From: Halieaceae bacterium
GTDB taxonomy: Bacteria; Pseudomonadota; Gammaproteobacteria; Pseudomonadales; Halieaceae
Direction: 5' to 3'
DNA: 8,314 bases
Assembly (NCBI GenBank): GCA_018666055.1
Contig: JABJAS010000076.1
Span: forward strand, 1-8,314
Positions 1 through 7,893 of the stretch are shown in pieces. Position 1 is the first letter of the stretch. Each line of letters starts with the position of its first letter. The notes beneath the pieces are model-generated. The model ran no database searches and had not been told where the DNA came from. It saw nothing but the letters and a program-made list of their open reading frames with translations. Both the position numbers and the translations under genes were made by a program.

Positions 1-1172
1 CTCCTCGCAGCAAAGGAAAATCCACTGGCACACTCCATGAGGTGAAGCCAATTGATTTAGCGGCCGGTTTGTTGATTGAGCTGCAGCAGCGTCATGACTT
101 AGATACCAGCTACGTTGACGATGTGGAGATGGGCTGTGTCTCACCTATCGGTGAGCAAGGTTCGGATGTGGCCAAGATGGTCGTGCAGAATGCGCAGTGG
201 GATGAATCGGTTCCCGGTGTCCAACTGGATCGCTTCTGCGCTTCCGGCTTGGAGGCAGTGAATATTGCCGCACAAAAAATCGCATCGGGATGGGAAGATT
301 TGGTGGTCGCGGGTGGCGTCGAATCGATGTCTCGTGTCCCCATGGGGTCAAACGGTGGCGCCATGGCGAGCGATCCTGAATTCGCCGTTAAATCAAGCTT
401 TGTGCCCCAGGGGATTGGCGCCGATACCATCGCCACGCTCGCGGGGTGGTCACGCGAAGACGTCGACGAGTACGCAGTTCTCTCGCAACAACGTGCAGCG
501 CATGCGCGGGATAATGGCTGGTTCGACGGGTCTGTTGTCCCGGTAAAAGACAGTAGTGGTGTGACCATTCTTCAGCGCGATGATTTCATCAAGCCCAACA
601 CCACGGTTGAGGGTTTAGCCGGTCTTAAGCCCTCTTTCGAAGTGCCGGGCGGTATGGGTTTCGACGACGTCATCTTGGCCAAATACAACATGTTGGACAA
701 AATTAACCACGTCCATACCCCCGGTAATTCATCCGGTATTGTTGATGGCGCCAGCGCGGTGATGGTCGGTAGCGAAAAGGCTGGTAACGATCTGGGCTTG
801 AAGCCACGAGGTCGTATTGTGGCAACTGCAGTACTGTCGACCGACCCCATCATCATGCTGACCGGACCTGGTCCGGCCGCCAAGAAATGCTTAGATAAGG
901 CTGGCATGACGGCTTCAGACATTGATCTGTGGGAGATTAACGAGGCGTTTGCATCGGTGGTGCTGCGTTACATGAAAGATCTGGATCTCAATATAGAAAC
1001 CACCAATGTGAACGGCGGCTCCATAGCCATGGGGCATCCCTTCGGGGCAACTGGTGGTTGCTTGGTGAGCACCGTGCTCGATGAGCTCGAGCGGCGTGAT
1101 GCGAAGCGCGCCATGTTGTCACTCTGTGTGGGTGGCGGCATGGGTATTTCTACCATTATTGAACGAGTCTAA
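1..1172 (+). CDS. Acetyl-CoA C-acyltransferase (3-ketoacyl-CoA thiolase, FadA/FadI type), 5' end cut by window
   Basis: This thiolase cleaves 3-ketoacyl-CoA with CoA to give acetyl-CoA and a shortened acyl-CoA, the last step of beta-oxidation in the cytoplasm. The frame is open from base 3 and already reads as thiolase (PRSKGK...LHEVKPIDL) before the first possible start, a GTG at 42, so the true start lies left of the window with roughly a dozen residues missing. Counting from that GTG, the nucleophilic cysteine is C66 in [10 protein letters not shown], the INEAFA motif follows late in the protein, H332 lies in GHPFGATG and the acid/base cysteine C362 in LCVGGGMG. The 30-residue H-to-C spacing matches classical thiolases, so the enzyme looks active. 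The close resemblance to thiolases paired with FadJ-like proteins and the 30-base gap to the next gene suggest an operon. Chain-length preference, or a role in ketone or PHB metabolism, cannot be read from sequence. Confidence 0.95.
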   Translation, partial: PRSKGKSTGTLHEVKPIDLAAGLLIELQQRHDLDTSYVDDVEMGCVSPIGEQGSDVAKMVVQNAQWDESVPGVQLDRFCASGLEAVNIAAQKIASGWEDLVVAGGVESMSRVPMGSNGGAMASDPEFAVKSSFVPQGIGADTIATLAGWSREDVDEYAVLSQQRAAHARDNGWFDGSVVPVKDSSGVTILQRDDFIKPNTTVEGLAGLKPSFEVPGGMGFDDVILAKYNMLDKINHVHTPGNSSGIVDGASAVMVGSEKAGNDLGLKPRGRIVATAVLSTDPIIMLTGPGPAAKKCLDKAGMTASDIDLWEINEAFASVVLRYMKDLDLNIETTNVNGGSIAMGHPFGATGGCLVSTVLDELERRDAKRAMLSLCVGGGMGISTIIERV

Positions 1173-1202
1173 AACGGCGCAGTCAGAGGGATTGAAAGCA
1201 AC

Positions 1203-3350
1203 ATGAGTGGATTTAACTACGAAAAAGACGCCAATGGCGTGGTGACGGTCACGATGGATATGGAAGGGCCCGTGAACTCAATGTCGTCTGCGTTCCTGCC
1301 ATTGCTGAGAGAAACGGTCGAAAAATTAGAGTCAGAAGCAGAGTTGACGGGTGTGGTACTGACCTCCGCTAAAAAGACCTTTTTTGCCGGCGGTGATCTT
1401 AACTCGCTCAATCAGGTGACACCGGAGACGGCAGAAACCTTTTTCAATGAGGCGCAGGCGATTAAGGCTGACTTGCGCCGGTTGGAGAAACTGGGCAAGC
1501 CGGTTGTGGCTGCGATTAATGGTGCCGCATTAGGGGGTGGATTTGAGCTGGCACTCTCTTGTCACTATCGCATTGCTTGGGATAATAAAGCGGTACAGCT
1601 AGGATTTCCTGAGGTTACGCTGGGATTATTGCCTGGCGGTGGCGGAGTGGTGAAGACCATTTATTTAATGGGATTGATGGCGGCCAACGAATACCTGATT
1701 GAGGGTAAGCGCATAGTGCCAGCCAAAGCCAAAGAAGCCGGCTTCATTCATGAAGTCGTCGAGAGCATTGACGATCTGGTTCCTCGTGCTAAAGCATGGA
1801 TTGCTGACAACCATGACAACGAGGCCGCCTGCACGCAGCCTTGGGACACCAAGGGCTATAAGATCCCGGGCGGTAACGCCAATCATCCTGCAGTCGCCTC
1901 TATGCTTCCGGTCGCTTCCGCCATGATTGCCCAGAAAACGCGGGGGCTATTGCCCGCGCCGGTCAAAATTTTGGATGTGGCAGTGTCTGCTATGCGGGTC
2001 GACTTTGAGACCGCGATGCGGATTGAGAGCCGGGGTTTAACCGAGTTGGCACTGACACCAGTGGCGAAGAACATGATCAACACGTTCTTCTTCAATCTCA
2101 ATCAGATCAACGGGGGCGCCTCTCGCCCCAAAGATATTGAGCCGCAAACCACGAAAAAGGTGGGTGTACTCGGCGCTGGCATGATGGGTCAGGGTATTGC
2201 TTACGTTTCTGCAATGGCGGGTATCGAGGTCGTGCTCAAAGATATTTCCCAAGAGGCGGCTGACAAAGGAAAGGCCTACACGGAGGGCTTATTGCAAAAA
2301 CGGGTTAGTCGTGGCCGACTGTCCGAAGAAAAAGCCAGCCAGATATTAGCGTTGATTACGCCTACGGCGGATAAGAATGATCTGCAGGGTTGCGATCTGA
2401 TTATCGAGGCGGTGTTTGAGAATATGGCGCTCAAGCACGAGATTACCAAGGAGCTCGAGCCCTGTTTGGCCGAAGGCGGGGTGTGGGGGTCCAATACCTC
2501 AACGTTACCCATTAGCCAATTAGCGGAAGCCAGTGCCAATGCCGAGCATTTCATCGGCATCCACTTCTTCTCGCCGGTCGACAAAATGCCACTGGTCGAG
2601 ATCATCATGGGTGAGCACACCAGTGATCTGGCACTCGCTAAGGCGTTTGATTATACCAAGCAGATTCGCAAGACGCCGATCGTCGTAAACGATTCGTTGG
2701 GCTTCTTTACCTCACGCACTTTCGGTACTTATCTTGATGAAGGGGTGCGCCTGCTGACCGAAGGTATCCATCCGATACAGATCGATAATCTGGGTAAGGC
2801 CATTGGTATGCCCGTTGGGCCACTGGCTGTTTACGACGAAGTGAGTCTGGAGTTGTCCCGAAAGGCCTGGGCAACCTGGTCAGAGATGGGTGTGCTGGAT
2901 AACTGGGGTGATGGCACGATCACCCGCGATGTCATCGACACCATGGTGGGCGACCACAGTCGCGGCGGCCGTCATCACGGTGGTGGATTTTATGAATACG
3001 CAGAGGACGGTAGCAAAACGATCTGGCCCGGCTTGATGGATCTCTACTACAACGCCGATGCTGCGGTAGCAGAGCATGACATCAAGGACCGACTGCTGTT
3101 TCGGCAGGTTATCGAGGCCCTAAAATGCCTAGAGACTGGCGTACTGCGCAGCGTCGCCGATGGCAATATTGGTTCGATTATGGGCATCGGTGCGCCAGCC
3201 TGGACCGGTGGCCTGATTCAGTTCGTGAACACTTACGGACTGGAGCAATTCAGCGCTCGATGCAAGGAACTGGCTGCCCAATATGGTGACCGATTCGAGG
3301 CGCCGGAGATCGTCGCCCAGAAGATCGCTGCCGGCGAGGCTTTTAGCTAA
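1203..3350 (+). CDS. fadJ: Bifunctional enoyl-CoA hydratase / 3-hydroxyacyl-CoA dehydrogenase (FadJ/FadB-type alpha subunit)
   Basis: This 715-residue multifunctional protein hydrates trans-2-enoyl-CoA and oxidises the 3-hydroxyacyl-CoA with NAD+, handing 3-ketoacyl-CoA to the partner thiolase. Residues about 1-190 form a crotonase domain with an oxyanion-hole stretch FFAGGDL (60-66), GAALGGGFE and the two catalytic glutamates E115 and E137, which align with E119 and E139 of E. coli FadB. A linker follows, then a Rossmann NAD site GVLGAGMMGQG (321-331). The dehydrogenase histidine is H454 in GIHFFSPVDKMPLVE with partner E466, the same 12-residue spacing as FadB H450/E462. The C-terminal dehydrogenase domain carries GGGFYEY. 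Length and domain order are normal for the family and no key residue is missing. It lies 30 bases after the thiolase; the start ATG has only a distant purine run (AGAGGGA), so translation may be partly coupled. The symbol is by family; FadB-like naming would be equally defensible. Confidence 0.95.
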   Translation: MSGFNYEKDANGVVTVTMDMEGPVNSMSSAFLPLLRETVEKLESEAELTGVVLTSAKKTFFAGGDLNSLNQVTPETAETFFNEAQAIKADLRRLEKLGKPVVAAINGAALGGGFELALSCHYRIAWDNKAVQLGFPEVTLGLLPGGGGVVKTIYLMGLMAANEYLIEGKRIVPAKAKEAGFIHEVVESIDDLVPRAKAWIADNHDNEAACTQPWDTKGYKIPGGNANHPAVASMLPVASAMIAQKTRGLLPAPVKILDVAVSAMRVDFETAMRIESRGLTELALTPVAKNMINTFFFNLNQINGGASRPKDIEPQTTKKVGVLGAGMMGQGIAYVSAMAGIEVVLKDISQEAADKGKAYTEGLLQKRVSRGRLSEEKASQILALITPTADKNDLQGCDLIIEAVFENMALKHEITKELEPCLAEGGVWGSNTSTLPISQLAEASANAEHFIGIHFFSPVDKMPLVEIIMGEHTSDLALAKAFDYTKQIRKTPIVVNDSLGFFTSRTFGTYLDEGVRLLTEGIHPIQIDNLGKAIGMPVGPLAVYDEVSLELSRKAWATWSEMGVLDNWGDGTITRDVIDTMVGDHSRGGRHHGGGFYEYAEDGSKTIWPGLMDLYYNADAAVAEHDIKDRLLFRQVIEALKCLETGVLRSVADGNIGSIMGIGAPAWTGGLIQFVNTYGLEQFSARCKELAAQYGDRFEAPEIVAQKIAAGEAFS

Positions 3351-3663
3351 AACCGCTCTGATCGAAGAAGCTTTCAGTCATCAGCGTGCCGATGGGTGGG
3401 GTTATCTGCCTGTTGCGCGCGTTGGTTGAGGGCTGATTAGGCCGCCGACTGTCGCCTTGACGCTAGCGCATAGGCTTTAACCTGAAAAACCGTGGTTTAC
3501 CCCCCGGCTGAAGACGGATGGGAGCGTTGCTTTGCCCGGGTTGCTAAGCAGACCGGCATGGTGGAGGCCCCAAAGTACTCTTCAGTGCAATCGTCAGAGC
3601 AATAGTCAGGTAACAAGCAGAGGCCCAGGTATCGGGCAGTAGCCGGGTTCTCCGTAGCAATTG
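3351..3663. other. Non-coding stretch between convergent genes
   Basis: This 313-base gap separates the 3' end of the fad operon from the 3' end of the ThDP enzyme gene. No frame gives a recognisable protein, and I see no tRNA or rRNA. A bidirectional terminator would be expected here, but I find no GC-rich stem followed by a T run on either strand. Small self-complementary pieces are present (CGCTAGCG near 3461, AAGCTT near 3369 and the 14-base palindrome at its right end). It could hold a decayed gene or a small RNA, but nothing seen supports either. Confidence 0.6.
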
Positions 3664-3667
3664 CTAC
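3654..3667. repeat. Perfect 14-base palindrome GTAGCAATTGCTAC over a stop codon
   Basis: The sequence GTAGCAATTGCTAC equals its own reverse complement over all 14 bases. It contains the TAG stop codon (3664-3666) of the minus-strand ThDP enzyme gene and extends into the gap. With no loop it is a poor RNA hairpin, and no T run follows, so it does not look like a classical terminator. It could be a protein-binding site or chance. Confidence 0.5.
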
Positions 3668-5208
3668 AGCATGACCTCAATCAATGAGGGGCCTTTGTGA
3701 GCCACGGCCTCTGAGAATGCCGAGTCGAGCGCTTCGACCGTCTCGACGGTTGAGGCCTGCAGTCCCATACCGCGAGCAATGTCTGCCCAGTTGAGATCGG
3801 GGTTGCTCAGATCAAGCAGGGATAAAGCGATGGGCCCCGGCGCTTCAACACCTACCCGTGCCAGCTCAATATTAAGAATTGCGTAAGAGCGATTATTTAA
3901 CAGTAGCACGGTGATATCCAGTTGCTCTCTCACCATCGTCCACAGTGCCTGAACGGTATACATGCCTGAGCCGTCCGCCTCCAGCGCGATGACCGGTCGG
4001 TCGGGGCAGGCGATTGCTGCGCCCACCGCGAGGGGTAAACCCTGCCCAATTGCGCCACCGGTCAAGGTGAGCCAATCGTGAGCCGGTGCGTTAGCGGTCA
4101 GTAAGAAGGTGGCGAGGCTGTTAGTGGCGCCCTCGTCGCAGACAATGGCGTGTTCGGGTAATCGATTGGCCACCACTTTGCCCAGCTCGGTCGCATCAAT
4201 TTTGCCGTGATTAAGGGGGTGCGTATCTTGAGTGCTTGCGGTGACGGGTTGCGCCGGTGCATCAAGCAGGTCGGCCAGGCGTGTGAGCGCATCGAGTGCG
4301 TCGATTCGTACATCGACCAATGTAGCGAGGGAAGCAGTGGCTGGCCATAACACGCTTGGTTTGTCTGGATAAGCAAAAAAGGAAACCGGCGCTTTGGCGC
4401 CAACGAGCACGACCGTGTCGAGGTCGCCGAGTTGCTCGACAGCCATCTCACCAAAGTAGGCCAGTCGCTCCGTGATCACGCGGCCGATACCGCGTGCTTG
4501 TCGGGCAAAAAAAGTTTCAGTGACCAACCGGCAGCCGGTAGCTGCGGCAACGCGGCCGGCTTGGTGAAGCGCGTCTGCTCTTAATGCGCGACCCCCTAAA
4601 AATAATACGCTGCTGTCCGCGTCACGCAGCTGCTGCGCTACTGCTGCAACGGTATCGTCACTGGCACGCTCGGTTGGCACGCTTGTAAGCTGTGTGACGG
4701 GTGGCGCAATATCAGTCCAGGCGTGATCGGCGGGCACCACAAAAGTGCTGATGGACCCGGGGTAAACCTGACTATCGGACAGCGCTTGAAGGCCTGTTTG
4801 TGCTAACCCCTCTGCACTGGGCGAGACACTAAAAGACTGCGATACCGGTGTGGCCATACCACGAATGTCGCTCGTCAACGGCGCATCATGTTGCAGGTGA
4901 TCGGTTGCGTGGTCACCGACCATATTGAGGATAGGTGAATGTGCTCGCTGGGCGTTGTGCAGGTTGGCAATGCCGTTGGCAAAGCCTGGGCCAAGGTGCA
5001 GCAGGGTGAGTGCGGGTTTGTCAGCCATGCGTCCGTAGCCGTCTGCGGCTCCCGTCACCACGCCTTCAAACAAGCAAAGCACCGCACGAATCTGCGGCTG
5101 CTTATCAAGGGCAGCGACCAACTGCATCTCCGATGTGCCCGGGTTGGCAAAACAGGCGTCGATGCCGTGCTCCGCCAGGGCATTGATCAATGACTCAGCA
5201 CCGTTCAT
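3664..5208 (-). CDS. ThDP-dependent enzyme, acetolactate synthase large subunit-like / benzoylformate decarboxylase-like (reaction unassigned)
   Basis: This 514-residue cytoplasmic protein belongs to the thiamine-diphosphate decarboxylase/synthase superfamily (COG0028). The N-terminal pyrimidine-binding domain has NPGTSE (22-27) and the cofactor-activating glutamate E48 in LFEGVVTGAADGYGR. H71 in LLHLGPG aligns with H70 of benzoylformate decarboxylase. The C-terminal diphosphate domain has ADGS (411-414) followed after 24 residues by NN (438-439), the usual metal/ThDP motif with the first Gly of GDG replaced by Ala. The protein is shorter than anabolic acetolactate synthases (about 560-590) and has no ilvN-like regulatory subunit beside it. 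The second active-site histidine of benzoylformate decarboxylase (H281) is not evident: the matching stretch reads APVSFFAYPDKPS. True acetolactate synthase activity is therefore doubtful; a 2-ketoacid decarboxylase or carboligase is the safest reading. It is the last gene of a minus-strand trio, 62 bases after the acylase, and has its own good ribosome binding site. Confidence 0.88.
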   Translation of the reverse strand: MNGAESLINALAEHGIDACFANPGTSEMQLVAALDKQPQIRAVLCLFEGVVTGAADGYGRMADKPALTLLHLGPGFANGIANLHNAQRAHSPILNMVGDHATDHLQHDAPLTSDIRGMATPVSQSFSVSPSAEGLAQTGLQALSDSQVYPGSISTFVVPADHAWTDIAPPVTQLTSVPTERASDDTVAAVAQQLRDADSSVLFLGGRALRADALHQAGRVAAATGCRLVTETFFARQARGIGRVITERLAYFGEMAVEQLGDLDTVVLVGAKAPVSFFAYPDKPSVLWPATASLATLVDVRIDALDALTRLADLLDAPAQPVTASTQDTHPLNHGKIDATELGKVVANRLPEHAIVCDEGATNSLATFLLTANAPAHDWLTLTGGAIGQGLPLAVGAAIACPDRPVIALEADGSGMYTVQALWTMVREQLDITVLLLNNRSYAILNIELARVGVEAPGPIALSLLDLSNPDLNWADIARGMGLQASTVETVEALDSAFSEAVAHKGPSLIEVML

Positions 5209-5215
5209 AGGTTAG

Positions 5216-5220
5216 TCCTT
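5216..5220 (-). promoter_or_regulatory. Ribosome binding site of the ThDP enzyme gene
   Basis: Read on the minus strand, AAGGA lies 7 bases before the ATG at 5208. This supports that start, which also places the conserved NPGT segment at its normal distance from the N-terminus, and shows the gene does not depend on coupling to the acylase. Confidence 0.75.
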
Positions 5221-5270
5221 CGGTTTCTTGATTGCGTAGTGGATGCCGGGTCGATGTGTCACTGCAAAAT

Positions 5271-7409
5271 TCAATCGGACACCGTTGAGACGACAGTATA
5301 ACGCCGAGTTGGGCTGGCTCGGTTTGCTGCTCGAAATCCCGGCGCGCGCAATGTTTCCTGCGCGAAGGCTTCCGCTTGGTCAAGATAGTGCTCAGAGGAG
5401 GGGTCCGTCATTTGACTGCCGTACTGGTGCGTGCCGCGAATAATTTGTTCACCATCGGCGGTCCACTCAATGAGATAGTAAAGGCCATCGCCGGCGACGA
5501 CGGTGAGATAGTCGTCGTCATCACTTAACTGCTCGGCGTACATGGCGCGTAGTGTGTCAGGACCCCCAGATGCCGCCCAAGTCCGTCCGTCGCGTCCATG
5601 TCGCTGTATCTCGCCCCATTTCGGGTCGAGGCGCCCTGAGACTGCCGTGATCGATGCCATGCACTTAACCAGTGTGTCTCTAGCAGGCGGAAGGGGTTCT
5701 TTAGAACGCTCGATCAACCACTCCTCCAATAAGACACACACGCCGAGCGCGGCCTGTCGATTGTCTTTGTCGGTATGAAGATCCCAAGATCCAAGCAGGG
5801 TCAGCGCTTTGGCTTGTTCGGGGCCGTCAGGTTCGAGAGCGGTCACCTCACTAAGGTATTGATAGCCGCGATAGCGGGGTGAATAGGCGTTGTCGTGTTT
5901 AATTGCCGAAAAAGCGTCAAACGTGATCGCCGTGTTGGCGTCAAGCAATTCTAACCCTCGTACCGCACGATTGGTCATTCGTGTGGGCCAGCCGCTCTCT
6001 TTGGGATAATCGGCGAGGATCGGGTTACTGCCCTCGGAGCTGATGTGAAAAGGGGATTGATTGGCACTGTGGACATAACCTGATGAGGGGTTCGTCACAC
6101 TCGGTAAGGCCGTCGGAGGCAAATAGGATTGCCAAATCAAGTCGCTACGATCACCGGGAAGGTATTGATCCCACTGCCACCCCTCGGCGCGCTTCGGCAT
6201 CATCGCATTGTGTACAAAGTGGATGACGCCGTCTTCATTGGCGTACACAAAATTAAAACTGGCGATGTACTGCAGTGCCATCGCGGCTTGCCACTCTTCG
6301 AAAGAAGTCGCGTCGCTCATGGCCAACCATTGCTCTACCTGTCGAATCTCGCCCATCCCCGCGTAGCGCACCGCGTAAGTACCATGCTCGGTTTTCATGA
6401 CAGGTCCGTGGATCGAACGATATCCGTCTTCATGGACCGTCCACGGTAGCCAGCCCCACAGCAGCACTTTGATCGGGATATCGAACTGCTCTAGCTCGTA
6501 CCACTTGTCATCCAACCGATACTGATTGTCGTGCTGCGGATGCATCTCTAGGGCATAAATATCGACCAGATCAGGTTGATTCACCGTGACCCCCCAGCCG
6601 TGATGCTGGTTAAATCCAACGCCTAGCGCGGGTGAGCCGATAAACAGGCCCCCCATCACGTCGAGCCCCTCGCCACTCTGCAGATGCACCTCGTACCAGG
6701 AGACCGGGCCGGTCAGGGGTTGATGCGAATTGATCATTAACAGCGTAGAGCCGTCTGGTGTCCGACTGGGCGCGATGGCGGTGGCATTCGAACCGAGCGT
6801 GATCGCTGTATTGGGTAAGTGCGGTGGTTGACTAACCTCAAATTGCCTGGTGTCGGCACGCAGTGCGGTGATGGGTTGCTCAAAGCCATAAAAGAGCAGA
6901 TGCCGGAACATGTGCGCGGCGATCACGTCTTGTGGGGTCACCGGTAGGATGTCCAGTGTCACCCGCTCAGGGTGCGTTGCCGCAAAGACATTAAAACCGG
7001 CTGCGAAGGCATCGAGATAGCGTTTGGTCTCGGGTGTGAGCTGAGCGTCGTAATCTCGCTCAATGGTGTTCCAGAAATCCAACCACTGGACTAAATAATC
7101 GGTGGCGGCGGCGTCTTTACCGAAAAAGCGAGCCGCTTGTCCGCGATAATAGGGGAGTGTTTCCTCGAGAATCTCCCAGCCATCCTCCGCTTGGGCATAC
7201 GCGAGGCCAAATGCCATATCGGCATTGGTGTCGCCGTATATATGAGGGACGCCGAGGGCGTCTCGCTCAATCGTTGCCTCCCACGCACTGCTGGCTAGAC
7301 TGAACAGCAGGCACGCTGTCGCGAGTAGTAAGGCGAGCGCGCTGTGGTGGGCGTGAATTCTTGCCCAAGGCGCTCGAATCAGGGGTTGGGAGTCTGGCAA
7401 GCGCGTCAT
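5271..7409 (-). CDS. Penicillin acylase / acyl-homoserine lactone acylase family precursor (secreted Ntn-hydrolase)
   Basis: A 712-residue precursor of the S45 Ntn-hydrolases, which hydrolyse amide bonds such as those of penicillins, N-acyl-homoserine lactones or acyl peptides after export and self-cleavage. A basic N-terminus is followed by a hydrophobic stretch (about 24-38) and ASSA|W, a likely signal peptidase I site near residue 42. The alpha part has IERDALGVPHIYGDT and AYAQAEDGW. The autoproteolytic site is LG|SN with nucleophile S207. Counting S207 as beta 1, H229 is beta 23 and V276 is beta 70, the same positions as the catalytic His and oxyanion Val of PvdQ; N450 in HSANQSP is the likely oxyanion Asn. 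The alpha part is long enough for a spacer. The last 25 or so residues, after QETLRAPGF, look unlike the usual family end. No Shine-Dalgarno motif precedes the ATG, which lies 10 bases after the cytochrome stop codon, suggesting translational coupling. The substrate cannot be told from sequence. Confidence 0.9.
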   Translation of the reverse strand: MTRLPDSQPLIRAPWARIHAHHSALALLLATACLLFSLASSAWEATIERDALGVPHIYGDTNADMAFGLAYAQAEDGWEILEETLPYYRGQAARFFGKDAAATDYLVQWLDFWNTIERDYDAQLTPETKRYLDAFAAGFNVFAATHPERVTLDILPVTPQDVIAAHMFRHLLFYGFEQPITALRADTRQFEVSQPPHLPNTAITLGSNATAIAPSRTPDGSTLLMINSHQPLTGPVSWYEVHLQSGEGLDVMGGLFIGSPALGVGFNQHHGWGVTVNQPDLVDIYALEMHPQHDNQYRLDDKWYELEQFDIPIKVLLWGWLPWTVHEDGYRSIHGPVMKTEHGTYAVRYAGMGEIRQVEQWLAMSDATSFEEWQAAMALQYIASFNFVYANEDGVIHFVHNAMMPKRAEGWQWDQYLPGDRSDLIWQSYLPPTALPSVTNPSSGYVHSANQSPFHISSEGSNPILADYPKESGWPTRMTNRAVRGLELLDANTAITFDAFSAIKHDNAYSPRYRGYQYLSEVTALEPDGPEQAKALTLLGSWDLHTDKDNRQAALGVCVLLEEWLIERSKEPLPPARDTLVKCMASITAVSGRLDPKWGEIQRHGRDGRTWAASGGPDTLRAMYAEQLSDDDDYLTVVAGDGLYYLIEWTADGEQIIRGTHQYGSQMTDPSSEHYLDQAEAFAQETLRAPGFRAANRASPTRRYTVVSTVSD

Positions 7410-7419
7410 AGGCAGTCGC

Positions 7420-7857
7420 TTACAGGCCTGACACGTAGGCCGCGATATTATTGATGTCCTGATCAGCCATCGGCTTGGCGACCGGATACATCATGGCGGA
7501 CTGTGCCCCGCGCTCCTCACCGGCCCGATAAGCAGTCAGTTTTGCGACAATATCGGTGGTCGCTTGCCCAGCAAGTTGCGGGCCAATGCCACCCTCGCCA
7601 CGGCCACCGTGACAGGCAATGCATTGTCCGTAATATTTTTCGCCCAGTGCGGCGGGCGTCGCAGCCGCCAGTGCCACCTGCTTGGCCTGCTCAACTTCTG
7701 CAATACCACCGCCGTTGGTGGCCTTCCAATCGTCGTAGCATTCATCGACGCATTGATTTCGATTACCTGTCCACTCAGCATCATTGCTGTGTGTGCCCAC
7801 CCAAATGAGGCCAGAAACGATGACGATAAAAGCGGCGACTGCCCCGGTGGTGTTCAT
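7420..7857 (-). CDS. Small membrane-anchored class I c-type cytochrome
   Basis: A 145-residue monohaem cytochrome c expected on the periplasmic face of the inner membrane, passing electrons in a respiratory chain. Residues 5-21 form a hydrophobic segment that could be an uncleaved anchor or signal peptide. The haem site is CIACH (C79, C82, H83), followed by GEGGIGPQLAGQ; the likely axial Met is M122 or M123 in SAMMYPVAKPM, before the typical C-terminal helix DQDINNIAAYVSGL. The region between anchor and haem domain holds an unusual CVDEC pair (C36, C40) that does not match a haem motif. The ATG at 7857 is chosen over an upstream in-frame TTG at 7920 or ATG at 7905 because it has a strong ribosome binding site and starts directly before the anchor. 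It is first in the minus-strand trio, 10 bases before the acylase. Its redox partner is unknown. Confidence 0.9.
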   Translation of the reverse strand: MNTTGAVAAFIVIVSGLIWVGTHSNDAEWTGNRNQCVDECYDDWKATNGGGIAEVEQAKQVALAAATPAALGEKYYGQCIACHGGRGEGGIGPQLAGQATTDIVAKLTAYRAGEERGAQSAMMYPVAKPMADQDINNIAAYVSGL

Positions 7858-7865
7858 TTTGTAGA

Positions 7866-7870
7866 TCCTT
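7866..7870 (-). promoter_or_regulatory. Ribosome binding site fixing the cytochrome start
   Basis: On the minus strand AAGGA lies 8 bases before the ATG at 7857. It decides between that start and the longer frame beginning at TTG 7920, whose extra 21 residues would put a polar, basic run ahead of the membrane segment. Confidence 0.75.
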
Positions 7871-7893
7871 TTTAACGCAATATGCCAAAGTAG

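Noticed and set aside
110..568. 152-codon open frame on the minus strand inside the thiolase gene
   Set aside because: It lies fully antisense to a well-supported thiolase, has no recognisable domain, and is what high-GC coding DNA produces by chance.
862..876. Inverted repeat CCGGACC-T-GGTCCGG in the thiolase gene
   Set aside because: It encodes the conserved TGPGPA segment of thiolases, so codon constraints explain it, and a 1-base loop is unsuited to a hairpin.
4098..4454. 118-codon minus-strand open frame inside the ThDP enzyme gene
   Set aside because: It is a different frame of the same strand as the real gene, with no family resemblance.
5195..5383. Small minus-strand frame bridging the acylase end and the ThDP enzyme start
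   Set aside because: Basic, low-complexity translation with no recognisable motif, overlapping both real genes. It might preserve a lost acylase end by frameshift, but I see no family motif in it.
7302..7320. Possible lipobox (LATAC) in the acylase signal region
   Set aside because: The residues after the cysteine stay hydrophobic up to a normal signal peptidase I site (ASSA|W), so a lipoprotein is unlikely.
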